DNA from: Chloroflexota bacterium
Lineage (GTDB): Bacteria; Chloroflexota; Dehalococcoidia; Lucifugimonadales; UBA3495
DNA: 49,687 nucleotides
Direction: 5' to 3'
NCBI GenBank assembly: GCA_028875655.1
Contig: JAPPCX010000016.1
Location: forward strand, 1-49,687
Shown: in pieces, positions 1 to 7,675 of the stretch
Numbering within the stretch: the stretch's first letter is position 1
Layout: each line of letters starts with the position of its first letter
Program-made: the position numbers and the translations under genes
The notes under the pieces: generated by a model
What the model saw: only the letters and a program-made list of their open reading frames with translations
What the model was told of the DNA's origin: nothing
Database searches by the model: none

Positions 1-1
1 G

Positions 2-1447
2 GGCCGCGTGGGCCTCTCCACCCGCGAAGCGTGCGGCAACACCGTTCGCAACGTGGTCGGCCCCGCCACAGCCGGCGTGAGTCCAGAGGAAGTGTTTGAC
101 CCCACGCCCTACCTGACCGCATACGTCCGTTTCGGCGTCCGTCACCCCATCACCCAGAACTTCCCCCGCAAATTCAAGTCGGCTTTCACCGGCAACGACA
201 AGCGGGACGAAGTGGCGGCGGCGATCCAGGACTTGACCTTCGTTTCGCAATACCAGGAAGTGGACGGCGAGCAGCGCAAGGGCTTCAAGGTCTATTGCGG
301 CGGCGGAACGTCCATCATGCCCCGGCTGGCCAAGCCCCTCTACGAATGGGTATCCGAGGACGACTACCTTCGCGTAGCTCTCGCGGTATGGACCGTTTTC
401 AACAACGCCGACATCCTCCGCAAGAACCGCATGATGGCCCGCCTCAAGGTGTTGATCGACAAGATCGGCCTGGACGAGTTCCGCACTATGGTGGACGCCG
501 AGTTGGCCAACATAGGCCCCATCGACTTCCGGCCCCTGATGGCCGCCGAAGAAATCCAGCGCGAAGGCCCGCCCACGCAGCCTGCTTCATCCAACGGCAA
601 TGATTCCAGCCCGGAATACCAGGCATGGCTCAACTCCAACGTGGAATCGCAGCGGCAGGATGGCTACCACGTCATCTACATTAAGGCCGTCCGCGGCGAC
701 CTCAATCCGGCCCAGTTCCACGGCCTGGCGGATATAGTCCGCAAGTACACCGGCGGCAAGGCCCGCACCACCCAGGAACAGAACATCGTCCTCCGCTGGG
801 TTCCCACGGGATACCTGCACGACGTGTGGGAAGCCCTCAAAGAACTGGAACTCGCCGAAGCCGGCCACAACCACATCACCAACGTAGTGTCCTGCCCCGG
901 AACCGACAGCTGCAAACTGGGAATCACCGCGTCAATGGGGTTGGCCAAAGCCCTCCGGGATGAAATGTCGAACTGGAACGGCCTCGCTGACGACACCGGC
1001 GTCGGCGACATCAAGATCAAGATGAGCGGCTGCCCCAACGGCTGCGGCCTGCACCACATCGCCAACATCGGGTTCCACGGCGCGGCGGTCAAGGGTGTGG
1101 ACGCCCAGCAGATCCCGTCCTACGAACTGTTCCTTGGCGGCAACTACGGCGACAACCAAGTTGAGGACTCTCGGATTGGCACTCGCGTCCCCAAGGTCAA
1201 GGTGCCCGCGAAGTTGGTCCCGTCGGTGCTGAAAGACATCGTCACCTACTACAAGGACAACCGCAGCGACGACTCCGAGAGTTTCAACGACTTCCTTGAC
1301 CGCGTGGGCCTCGAAGAGCTTACTTCGGTCGCTGCCCGCGCCCAGGAAGTTGGACACGAAGCCGAGGGCGGCGGCGAGATGTACTTCGACTGGGAGCGCA
1401 CCAATCAGTACGTGCTGGAACGCGGCGAAGGCGAATGCGCCGTCTAG
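2..1447 (+). CDS. Siroheme-dependent sulfite/nitrite reductase, 5'-truncated by window edge
   Basis: Ferredoxin-type sulfite or nitrite reductase, a cytoplasmic enzyme that reduces sulfite to sulfide or nitrite to ammonia with a siroheme coupled to a [4Fe-4S] cluster. The reading frame is open to the window edge and begins inside the conserved TREACGNTVRNV segment, so the N-terminal ferrodoxin-like half-domain lies upstream. The GTG at base 8 is internal, not a start. The cluster ligands are visible as C-x5-C (codons at 893 and 911) and C-x3-C (codons at 1031 and 1043), the second in SGCPNGCG. hemD follows 21 bp downstream on the same strand, which fits siroheme supply. Sulfite and nitrite reductases share these motifs, so I cannot choose the substrate. 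Confidence 0.93.
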   Translation, partial: GRVGLSTREACGNTVRNVVGPATAGVSPEEVFDPTPYLTAYVRFGVRHPITQNFPRKFKSAFTGNDKRDEVAAAIQDLTFVSQYQEVDGEQRKGFKVYCGGGTSIMPRLAKPLYEWVSEDDYLRVALAVWTVFNNADILRKNRMMARLKVLIDKIGLDEFRTMVDAELANIGPIDFRPLMAAEEIQREGPPTQPASSNGNDSSPEYQAWLNSNVESQRQDGYHVIYIKAVRGDLNPAQFHGLADIVRKYTGGKARTTQEQNIVLRWVPTGYLHDVWEALKELELAEAGHNHITNVVSCPGTDSCKLGITASMGLAKALRDEMSNWNGLADDTGVGDIKIKMSGCPNGCGLHHIANIGFHGAAVKGVDAQQIPSYELFLGGNYGDNQVEDSRIGTRVPKVKVPAKLVPSVLKDIVTYYKDNRSDDSESFNDFLDRVGLEELTSVAARAQEVGHEAEGGGEMYFDWERTNQYVLERGEGECAV

Positions 1448-1468
1448 CAACTCCCACACGGTAACGCA

Positions 1469-2293
1469 ATGGCTGCGGCATCCCTGAACGGAAGAGTGCT
1501 GGCCTTTGTCGAGGCTCGAATGCCCGACGAAATGGCCAGCCTCATTCGCCGGCATGGTGGCGTCCCCTATGGCGCGCCTGTCCTCCAGGAACACTACCTC
1601 AAGGACAGCCCGGAGGTTCAGCAGGCGATCACGGATGTTTGCGAAGGTCGGGTTGACACCGCCGTCTTTCTAACCGGCGTGGGCGCTAACGCCATGATGG
1701 GCATCGCCGAGGCGATGGGACGCCTGCCGGAGTTTGAGAACGCGCTGCGCGATATTACGGTGGTAGCGCGCAGTCCCAAGCCCGGCCGTGTTCTGCGACG
1801 CCACAAAATCCCCATTACCATCATGCCGCCCGAACCCTACACTTCCTCGGATCTGACTGCTGCCATGGCGGCGCTGGACCTCAGCGGCAAGAGGGTAGTT
1901 TTCCAGCGATACGGCGGTCCCGACTCCGAGCTACCGACATACCTGCGCGAACAGGGAGCGAACTACCAGGAACTGACCCTGTATGATTGGGGTCTGCCCG
2001 ACGACACCAGCCCGGTCGTCAAGTTGATCGACCGCATAGAACGCGGAGAGGTGGACGCCCTGGCGTTCACCAGCCGACCCCAGGTGCCCAACTTGTTGGA
2101 CATCGCCACCCAGGCGGGCAGGGAAGAGTCACTCAGGAACAGCCTGGCCGGTTCCATCGCCGTCGCTTCGGTCGGCCCCGTCTGTACCCGCAAGCTGGAA
2201 GAGTGTGGCATCGGGGTGGATGTTGAGCCGGAGCACCCCCACATGGGCAACCTGGTAATGGCCGTAGCCGACTATTTCGACGGCCGCTCCTAG
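1469..2293 (+). CDS. hemD: Uroporphyrinogen-III synthase
   Basis: HemD-family protein of 274 residues. The enzyme cyclises hydroxymethylbilane with inversion of ring D to give uroporphyrinogen III, precursor of siroheme, heme and cobalamin. The family is weakly conserved. Recognition rests on the length, the two-lobe alternating alpha/beta pattern, and the C-terminal stretch around residues 192-200 (ALAFTSRPQV) followed by ASVGPVCTRKLEECGI, typical of HemD. It begins 21 bp after the sulfite/nitrite reductase stop and is probably co-transcribed; no strong Shine-Dalgarno is visible. Its stop lies in the palindrome CTAG, which is also the stop of the convergent cupin gene, so the two genes overlap by 4 bp. 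Some bacteria fuse HemD to other domains; none is seen here. Confidence 0.85.
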   Translation: MAAASLNGRVLAFVEARMPDEMASLIRRHGGVPYGAPVLQEHYLKDSPEVQQAITDVCEGRVDTAVFLTGVGANAMMGIAEAMGRLPEFENALRDITVVARSPKPGRVLRRHKIPITIMPPEPYTSSDLTAAMAALDLSGKRVVFQRYGGPDSELPTYLREQGANYQELTLYDWGLPDDTSPVVKLIDRIERGEVDALAFTSRPQVPNLLDIATQAGREESLRNSLAGSIAVASVGPVCTRKLEECGIGVDVEPEHPHMGNLVMAVADYFDGRS

Positions 2294-2622
2294 TATTTGA
2301 ACTCTTCCCGCACCGGGCTGAATATGTCCAGGGCGATGGCTTTGGTTTCCTGCCCTTTGGCATAGTGCTCCACGTCGCCGGGGATTATGTACATATCCCC
2401 CGGCTTGAGCACTCTCACCTCGCCGCCGATTCCCATTTCCAGCTCGCCCTCGACTATGATGCCGCCCTGTTCATGCGGGTGGGTGTGCAACGGCACCAAG
2501 GCGCCGGCCTCCACTTCCACCAAAGAGAACAGCATCTGCGCCCCCCAGAATGTCCGCGTGCGCGCGCCCTCCGCCAACTCTTTGTAGCCACGGCCGCTCG
2601 GCTCCAGAAAATACTTGCTCAT
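2290..2622 (-). CDS. Small cupin-domain protein
   Basis: Single-domain cupin of 110 residues. The two cupin motifs are visible: HTHPHEQGGIIVEGELEMGIGG near residues 41-62 with His ligands and a Glu, and GDMYIIPGDVEHYA near residues 75-88 with the third His. Such proteins bind a metal in a small beta-barrel and may be dioxygenases, isomerases or sensors; nothing shows the substrate. It lies 24 bp downstream of the radC-like gene on the same strand and is probably transcribed with it. The stop codon is shared with convergent hemD through CTAG. Confidence 0.85.
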   Translation of the reverse strand: MSKYFLEPSGRGYKELAEGARTRTFWGAQMLFSLVEVEAGALVPLHTHPHEQGGIIVEGELEMGIGGEVRVLKPGDMYIIPGDVEHYAKGQETKAIALDIFSPVREEFKY

Positions 2623-2646
2623 AGGTCGTCTCCTTATTGGTTGCAG

Positions 2647-3522
2647 TCAGTCAAACCCCAACCCTTTTTCCTTCAGGCTGCTGAAGCGTCCGCCCTGTCC
2701 TATTATCAAGTGGTCCAGCAGTTCAATGTCCATCAATTTGCCGGCGGATACCAGGTCGCGGGTAACCGCCACGTCCTCGGCGCTTGGCGTCGGGTCACCC
2801 GACGGGTGGTTGTGCACCACAATGATCGAAGGGGCGTTTTCCCGCACTGCCGGCCGTAGGACTTCCGCAGGGCGAACCGCGCTGCTGTTCACCGTGCCAA
2901 TGTAGATTGTACGCCGCGCCACTACCATGTTCCGGGTGTTGAGCAGCAGAACGATCAGGTGCTCTTGCGCCAAAAGCGACATCTCCGCCGCCACCAGGTT
3001 CGCGGCGTCCTGAGGACAGGAGATCTGCGCCCTTTCCTCCGGCGCCAGCGACGCGATGCGCCGGCCCAACTCCAGGGCCGCCAGGATCTCGCAGGTCTTG
3101 GCGTCGCTCAATCCGCGCTGGCCGTTGAGTTCAGCGTAGCCAACCCGCGCCAGCCCTCCCAGCCCCTCAAACTCGGACAGCACCCGCGTCGCCAGGCTAA
3201 TGGCGTTTTCCCCGGCGATGCCCGTCCGGAGCAGAATCGCAACCAGTTCGGCGTTGTTCAGGTAGCGCGGGCCGTGCTCCCGCAGTCGTTCCCGTGGCCG
3301 TTCCTCCGCCGGCATTTGCCGAATAGTGGGCTGGTAGGAAGGACGCTCCGGGCGACGGGGCGCTGGTTTAGCAGGGGAGGAACCCACCGGCCCGGAATTG
3401 TCGGGAGCCTCGGGATCCTTTGCCGAGACGCCGGCGATGATTTCCTCAAGATAAGCCCGGAAATCGTCCAGCGCAGCGGCTTCGGCGGCCGATCCAGCTA
3501 TGACCATCGTCTTCTCCGGCAC
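2647..3522 (-). CDS. radC: RadC-family JAB/MPN protein with N-terminal extension
   Basis: RadC family (historically 'DNA repair protein'; real function unsettled). The N-terminal UPF0758 helix-hairpin-helix-like segment (RPRERL..GPRYLNNAELVAILLRTG) is at residues 75-100, followed by a C-terminal JAB metalloprotease-like domain with the metal motif HNHPSGDPTPSAED (His237, His239, Asp250). At 291 residues it is about 65 longer than usual RadC. The extra N-terminus is Pro/Ala-rich and low in complexity; a second start at Met70 (coordinate 3315) would give a normal RadC length, so the extension may not be translated. Upstream of the cupin gene, same strand. Confidence 0.88.
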   Translation of the reverse strand: MPEKTMVIAGSAAEAAALDDFRAYLEEIIAGVSAKDPEAPDNSGPVGSSPAKPAPRRPERPSYQPTIRQMPAEERPRERLREHGPRYLNNAELVAILLRTGIAGENAISLATRVLSEFEGLGGLARVGYAELNGQRGLSDAKTCEILAALELGRRIASLAPEERAQISCPQDAANLVAAEMSLLAQEHLIVLLLNTRNMVVARRTIYIGTVNSSAVRPAEVLRPAVRENAPSIIVVHNHPSGDPTPSAEDVAVTRDLVSAGKLMDIELLDHLIIGQGGRFSSLKEKGLGFD

Positions 3523-3588
3523 AAAATAGCGTCGCCGGCCAGTCTAAATCGGCTCCCTTCGATTGCGCTACAGTGTGCTGTCATCAAT

Positions 3589-4689
3589 TTATCGGCCTGG
3601 CAGAAATTCGTGGGCGTCCAGGTCATCGATGGCGGTCAAGGTGCGAGTCAAGAATACTTCGGCCAGTTGTCGGCTGCGGTCGCTAGAGAAGTCGAGCTGC
3701 CCGCCGGCGACAATCGGAGTCAGGAAGCACCCCAGCATAACCTGGCGATAGCTGCGCCAGCATTCCTCGAACGTGAAGTCTTCCACCCCGGTACTGCGAA
3801 GGACTTGGTGGTATTCGGACAGTACCTCCCGCTCAATCTCCCGGCGAACTCCGGGGGCAACGCTGGATGACAGGAAGTAGGCCACGTCGTACAGCCCACT
3901 GGATATGCCGCAAACCTGCCAGTCAACGACGGCGAAATCATCGCTGTCGGCGCTGAAGAACATGTTGTCCAGCCTGAAATCGCCGTGGGAAAACGTTCTC
4001 GACCCGGCGGCTACGGCCTCCAGGTGCTCAACGATACTTCGCCCGTATTCCTCGGCGAGCCACCGCATCGGGTCCGGGAAAAGGTGCCCGAAACGGTTGA
4101 GAGCGGCCGGCAGGCTGGCCTGATATACCGCGCGAACCAGCGGACGGCGTTCCGGGCTCGTGGAATCATGAAAACCCGATATGGGCGGTTCGTCCACCTT
4201 GTTCCAGTAGCGTCCGTGCAGGCGGGCCACCGCCCGGATGGCGGTCTTCGCCTGCTCCGGGCTGGCACCGTCGAGCTGGTCCACCGACGCCATCTCGCGT
4301 AAATCCTCCAACACCAGCACAAAGCGATGACTGCTGTCATCGAAGTCGCCATACAGGAGGGCCGGTGATCGGACCGGGACATGGTGCGCCACCTGGCGGT
4401 AATAGGCATACTCCCGGTAGTACAACCCCAGCGTGCGCGCGGTCTGTGCCGTTTCCGGGTGCGAACTGGGCAGTTTGACGATGACGGTTTGGGGGCCGGC
4501 GGAGTCAACATCCCTGTACGACAGGTGACAGCGCAGGATTTTCCCCACCAGGCCAACGCCGCTGCCGATTTCCTCGACAACGGCGTTTTGGATTTCCGGC
4601 GAATCACTGTCGCCGCCGTCGGACAACGCCCGCGCCAGCCAGTTAGCGGTTAGTTCGCTTTCCGTTCCGGGTATGCCGAGGCTGGCCAT
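3589..4689 (-). CDS. Aminoglycoside/ecdysteroid-kinase-like phosphotransferase
   Basis: APH-fold small-molecule phosphotransferase of 366 residues. The catalytic loop HGDFRLDN is at residues 235-242 and the metal-binding Asp at about 256 in VVDWQVC, both standard for the fold. The N-terminal lobe carries a VIVKLPS segment with the likely ATP-binding Lys. The N-terminus (TANWLARAL.. VVEEIGSGVGLVGKILRCHLSY) resembles the EcKinase/DUF1679-like group common in environmental bacteria, whose substrates are mostly unknown. The start ATG overlaps the stop of the upstream ThDP enzyme (TGATG), so translation is probably coupled and the two may act in one pathway. I would not call it an antibiotic-resistance gene on this evidence. 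Confidence 0.85.
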   Translation of the reverse strand: MASLGIPGTESELTANWLARALSDGGDSDSPEIQNAVVEEIGSGVGLVGKILRCHLSYRDVDSAGPQTVIVKLPSSHPETAQTARTLGLYYREYAYYRQVAHHVPVRSPALLYGDFDDSSHRFVLVLEDLREMASVDQLDGASPEQAKTAIRAVARLHGRYWNKVDEPPISGFHDSTSPERRPLVRAVYQASLPAALNRFGHLFPDPMRWLAEEYGRSIVEHLEAVAAGSRTFSHGDFRLDNMFFSADSDDFAVVDWQVCGISSGLYDVAYFLSSSVAPGVRREIEREVLSEYHQVLRSTGVEDFTFEECWRSYRQVMLGCFLTPIVAGGQLDFSSDRSRQLAEVFLTRTLTAIDDLDAHEFLPGR

Positions 4690-6335
4690 CAGTCAAATCG
4701 GAACTTGGAGAACGTGCCTTCTTCCTTGGTAATGAATTCCAGCAGCGCCGGCCGGCCCTCGGCGTTGGCCTGCATCGCCCGCTGCATGGCCGGCTTGATT
4801 TCGTCCGGTGTGTGGATCTGTTCCGCGTAAGCGCCCAGGGCCACGGCCACCTGGTAGAAATCGCCGCTCAAGTCCTTGAGGCCGTAGCGTTCCACTGCTG
4901 TCGGAATGCGGCTGTCGGGGTAGATGGCCATGGTGGAGTTATTCATCACCACCGTGGTAATCGGGATGTTGGCGCGAACCGCGGTTTCCACGTCCAGCCC
5001 CACCATGCCAAACGCGGCATCTCCCATGAAGTTGATAACCATTTTTTCGGGGGCCGCCATCTTTGCGCCCATGGCCAGGCCCAGGCTGTAGCCCAGCTGC
5101 GTGGACTTGCCCCATCCGATGAAACTGCGCGGCGCGCGGGCTTCCCAGAACGGCGACACCTGTTCGCGCGGGCTGCCGGATTCATGGGTGACGATGGTGT
5201 TATCCAGGTCAACGGTGTGCATGATGTCCCACACCACCCGGTACGGGTTCAGCGGCACCTCGTCGCTGGTGAGCCGGGGCAGCCACTCGGCCATCCAGGC
5301 TTCCCGGCTGGCGGTGATTTCGCCGGCAAGCTCCTGGTTCGGGGCACGTTGCTGCGCCCCTTGCGCCTTCAATTCATCGATGAACTGGCGCAGTGCCAGC
5401 TTGGCGTCGCCGAGGATGGGATACTCAGTGCGGTAGTCCTTGTTTATGTCGCCGTCGCCGTTGGTGAGGTGGATCAGCGTTTTGCCTGCGGGGATCGGCA
5501 CCGTGAAACTGCTCTTGGTGAAACTGACGCCAGCCCCAAACACCACGTCGCAGTTGGTGAGGAACCGATGCACCGGGCCGGTTTGGCTGGAACCGCCCAC
5601 TCCCAACGATAGCGGATGATTCTCCGGGAAGGCGCTCTTGCCTTCCAACGTGGTCAGCACCGGAATCTGCAAAAACTCGGCCAGTTCCAGCAACTCGTCC
5701 GTGGCCTCGGCATACAGAACCCCCTGGCCGGCCATTATCACCGGACGCTGCGCCGTCAGGAATCCGCGCGCCGCGCGGGTCACCGCCGCCGGGTCGGCCG
5801 CCACCCGCATCTGCACCGGCGGCACGTAGTCGAAATCCTCTTCGCTGATCTGATCGGACACCAGGTCCGACGGAATTTCCAACAGCACCGGCCCCGGCTT
5901 GCCCGAGCGCAATTTGGTGAAAGCCTGTCGAAACAGTTCCGGCACCCGGTCCGCAAAGTTCACGTGGGCGGCCCACTTGGTGATCGAGTCGTAAGCCTGC
6001 ACCGGGTGAAAGTTGGGCTCGACTCCAAGACGATTCCGGGCCACGCCGGCCGGCAGGACCAGGATAGGCACCGAGTCCGCATACGCCTGGGCAACCCCAC
6101 CGAATGCGTTTTCCGCGCCCGGTCCGTTCTGGGCCAGGAAAATTCCGGTCTTCTTGCCGTTGGTGATCCTGGAGAATCCATCGGCCATGTGTACGCCGGT
6201 GCGTTCCTGGCGGCAAACCACCGGCCGGATACCGGCAATGGCGGCGGCTTCGATGAGGGGATTGGACGGCATGACTGCGATCCAGTCCACGCCCTCCATC
6301 TTCAATACGTTGGCTACAGCGGTAACTCCGTCCAC
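4689..6335 (-). CDS. Thiamine-diphosphate-dependent enzyme, acetolactate synthase/decarboxylase-like
   Basis: ThDP enzyme of the acetolactate synthase/benzoylformate decarboxylase superfamily, about 548 residues. N-terminal Pyr domain with the activating Glu in CRQERTGVHMADG, a central sugar-isomerase-like domain, and a C-terminal PP domain with the metal/ThDP motif GDAAFG ending in MNN (near residue 438). I chose the GTG at 6335 because AGGAGG (6345-6350) sits 9 nt upstream. An in-frame ATG at 6383 would add 16 residues that partly derive from spacer next to a palindromic repeat (6386-6410). The stop overlaps the phosphotransferase start. Substrate unknown; oxalyl-CoA, 2-oxo acid decarboxylation or carboligation are all possible. 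Confidence 0.88.
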   Translation of the reverse strand: MDGVTAVANVLKMEGVDWIAVMPSNPLIEAAAIAGIRPVVCRQERTGVHMADGFSRITNGKKTGIFLAQNGPGAENAFGGVAQAYADSVPILVLPAGVARNRLGVEPNFHPVQAYDSITKWAAHVNFADRVPELFRQAFTKLRSGKPGPVLLEIPSDLVSDQISEEDFDYVPPVQMRVAADPAAVTRAARGFLTAQRPVIMAGQGVLYAEATDELLELAEFLQIPVLTTLEGKSAFPENHPLSLGVGGSSQTGPVHRFLTNCDVVFGAGVSFTKSSFTVPIPAGKTLIHLTNGDGDINKDYRTEYPILGDAKLALRQFIDELKAQGAQQRAPNQELAGEITASREAWMAEWLPRLTSDEVPLNPYRVVWDIMHTVDLDNTIVTHESGSPREQVSPFWEARAPRSFIGWGKSTQLGYSLGLAMGAKMAAPEKMVINFMGDAAFGMVGLDVETAVRANIPITTVVMNNSTMAIYPDSRIPTAVERYGLKDLSGDFYQVAVALGAYAEQIHTPDEIKPAMQRAMQANAEGRPALLEFITKEEGTFSKFRFD

Positions 6336-6385
6336 GGTACGGTTCCTCCTATCCTTCTGCTCTGTTGTTCCGGTCCTTCTCATCT

Positions 6386-6410
6386 GTCATTCCGGCGAAA
6401 GCCGGAATCC
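6386..6410. repeat. Dispersed 25-bp palindrome, copy 1 (CCGGC variant)
   Basis: GTCATTCCGGC, a GAAA loop, then GCCGGAATCC: a perfect hairpin lying 3 bp upstream of the ATG at 6383. It belongs to the same family as the copies at 25927, 28140, 28191, 38538, 40100 and 40536. In this copy both arms carry CCGGC where others have CCCGC, so the change is compensated and the hairpin is kept. Confidence 0.9.
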
Positions 6411-6437
6411 GGAACGTATTTCGCAATCAAAATCCCG

Positions 6438-7151
6438 TCAGCCAATCTCGGCGAGGAAAGCGTCCATCGCGGCGTTGAATTCGCCGGGCTTTTCAACCAT
6501 GGGGAAGTGGCCCGCGTCCTTCATCTTGATGAGCTTGGAGCCGGGAACGGCGCGGTGAATTTCCTCTTCATAATCGCCAGTGGCCAACGGGTCGTCCACG
6601 CCCTGGATTAGCAACAGCGGAGTTTCTAGCGTGTGGATGCGGTCACGCACGTCGAACCGATCAATCACTACCAGGTCGTGGTGTTGCGCCGCCGGGCCGA
6701 CCTCACGATGCCGTTGCAGCAGTTTCTCGCGCAGTTCCGGTTCGATGAAGTGCATAATGCCGTCCATCATCCCCAGCCACTTCTCATATGTTGTTGCATC
6801 GTCGGCGGCATCAAGACGAAACTGTAAATCCTCGGGCTTTCTACGCTTGGGCCGCATGGCAATGGTCATCAGGGCCAGCCCTTTCACTTCATCCGGATAG
6901 TCCAGCGCGTACTGCAATGCGATACAAGCGCCCAGCGTGAAACCGCTCAACACCAGGTCGCGGTCGCGTCCCCTAGCGTGCAGCCAGCCACGCAGCCAGT
7001 CGGTGTATCGCTCCACGCTGCTGCACGGCGCCCCATCAAGATGCCCGGGCAAATGGGGAGCCAGGCTGCCCGGGTAATGGGCCAACTGTTTAACGTAGGA
7101 ATCAGCGCATCCGCCAGCGCCCGGGCCGTGAATGAAAACCAATTGCGCCAT
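6438..7151 (-). CDS. Alpha/beta-hydrolase fold protein with Thr at the nucleophile elbow
   Basis: Alpha/beta-hydrolase of 237 residues, probably cytoplasmic. It has the oxyanion-region HGPGAGG near residues 8-14, the elbow SGFTLGAC near residues 69-76, the acid residue in QGVDDPLATGD, and the catalytic His in DAGHFPMVEKP near the C-terminus. The residue at the nucleophile position is Thr72 (codon ACG), where the family normally has Ser, Cys or Asp. The rest of the triad looks intact, so the protein may be a poor hydrolase, have another chemistry, or have lost activity. It closes a run of minus-strand genes; the gap to the next gene upstream is 79 bp. Substrate not inferable. Confidence 0.87.
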   Translation of the reverse strand: MAQLVFIHGPGAGGCADSYVKQLAHYPGSLAPHLPGHLDGAPCSSVERYTDWLRGWLHARGRDRDLVLSGFTLGACIALQYALDYPDEVKGLALMTIAMRPKRRKPEDLQFRLDAADDATTYEKWLGMMDGIMHFIEPELREKLLQRHREVGPAAQHHDLVVIDRFDVRDRIHTLETPLLLIQGVDDPLATGDYEEEIHRAVPGSKLIKMKDAGHFPMVEKPGEFNAAMDAFLAEIG

Positions 7152-7230
7152 CTCAACCTCGCCGGCGTAAAGGCTGCGGGCATTCTAGGGGTGTGGGAGA
7201 ATGGGGTCAAGGCGTGCGCTGCCGGGCAAT

Positions 7231-7674
7231 TCAGGCCCCCGACCATCCCGTGGCGCGATCCGGCGTTATCTTGATTACCGGGCTGTGCTCCAGGTCCATC
7301 TCCCGATACTGTTGGTATTTGCCGCGCAGCAATGAGATCGCCGCTGCTTGTTCCGGGCACGGTTCGAGCAGTTCCGCGTTGCCCTGCACCATCAGATACC
7401 AGAGCCTCGACCAATCGGACTCGTAGTGATCTATAACCAGCGACACCTGCGGGTTGGCCAGGATGTTGCGGACCCGGCGCAGTCCCCTTAAATTGCTGCT
7501 TTTCGGTTTGGCATCCAGCGCTGAATAGATAATCCCGCCATCGCACACAAAGCAGAACGGGATCACGTGCGGACGGCCATGAGCGTCAGCAGTTGCCAGA
7601 TGACCCACCGGGGTTTGATTCAGCAACTCGACTTGCTGCTGGCTGAGCGCCGCCCCTTCGCGTTTTCCGGCCAT
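7231..7674 (-). CDS. Pyridoxamine-5'-phosphate-oxidase-fold protein, Rv0121-like (F420/FMN)
   Basis: Split beta-barrel flavin/deazaflavin reductase-like protein of the PPOX class, resembling the Rv0121 F420-dependent group. Visible signatures are the N-terminal VGHLATADAHGRPHVIPFCFV, then DAKPKSSN..LRRVRNILANPQVSLVIDHYESDW, and a C-terminal SPVIKITPDRATGWSG. The family binds F420, FMN or heme; the cofactor here is inferred only from similarity. I chose the ATG at 7674, just after the TGA of nnr and 4 nt from GAGGG; an ATG at 7695 would overlap nnr by 20 bp and add seven residues. About 147 residues. Confidence 0.82.
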   Translation of the reverse strand: MAGKREGAALSQQQVELLNQTPVGHLATADAHGRPHVIPFCFVCDGGIIYSALDAKPKSSNLRGLRRVRNILANPQVSLVIDHYESDWSRLWYLMVQGNAELLEPCPEQAAAISLLRGKYQQYREMDLEHSPVIKITPDRATGWSGA

Positions 7675-7675
7675 A

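Noticed and set aside
3589-4689. Aminoglycoside-resistance kinase
   Set aside because: The APH fold is shared by many small-molecule kinases; context and N-terminus fit the ecdysteroid-kinase-like group and there is no resistance cluster.
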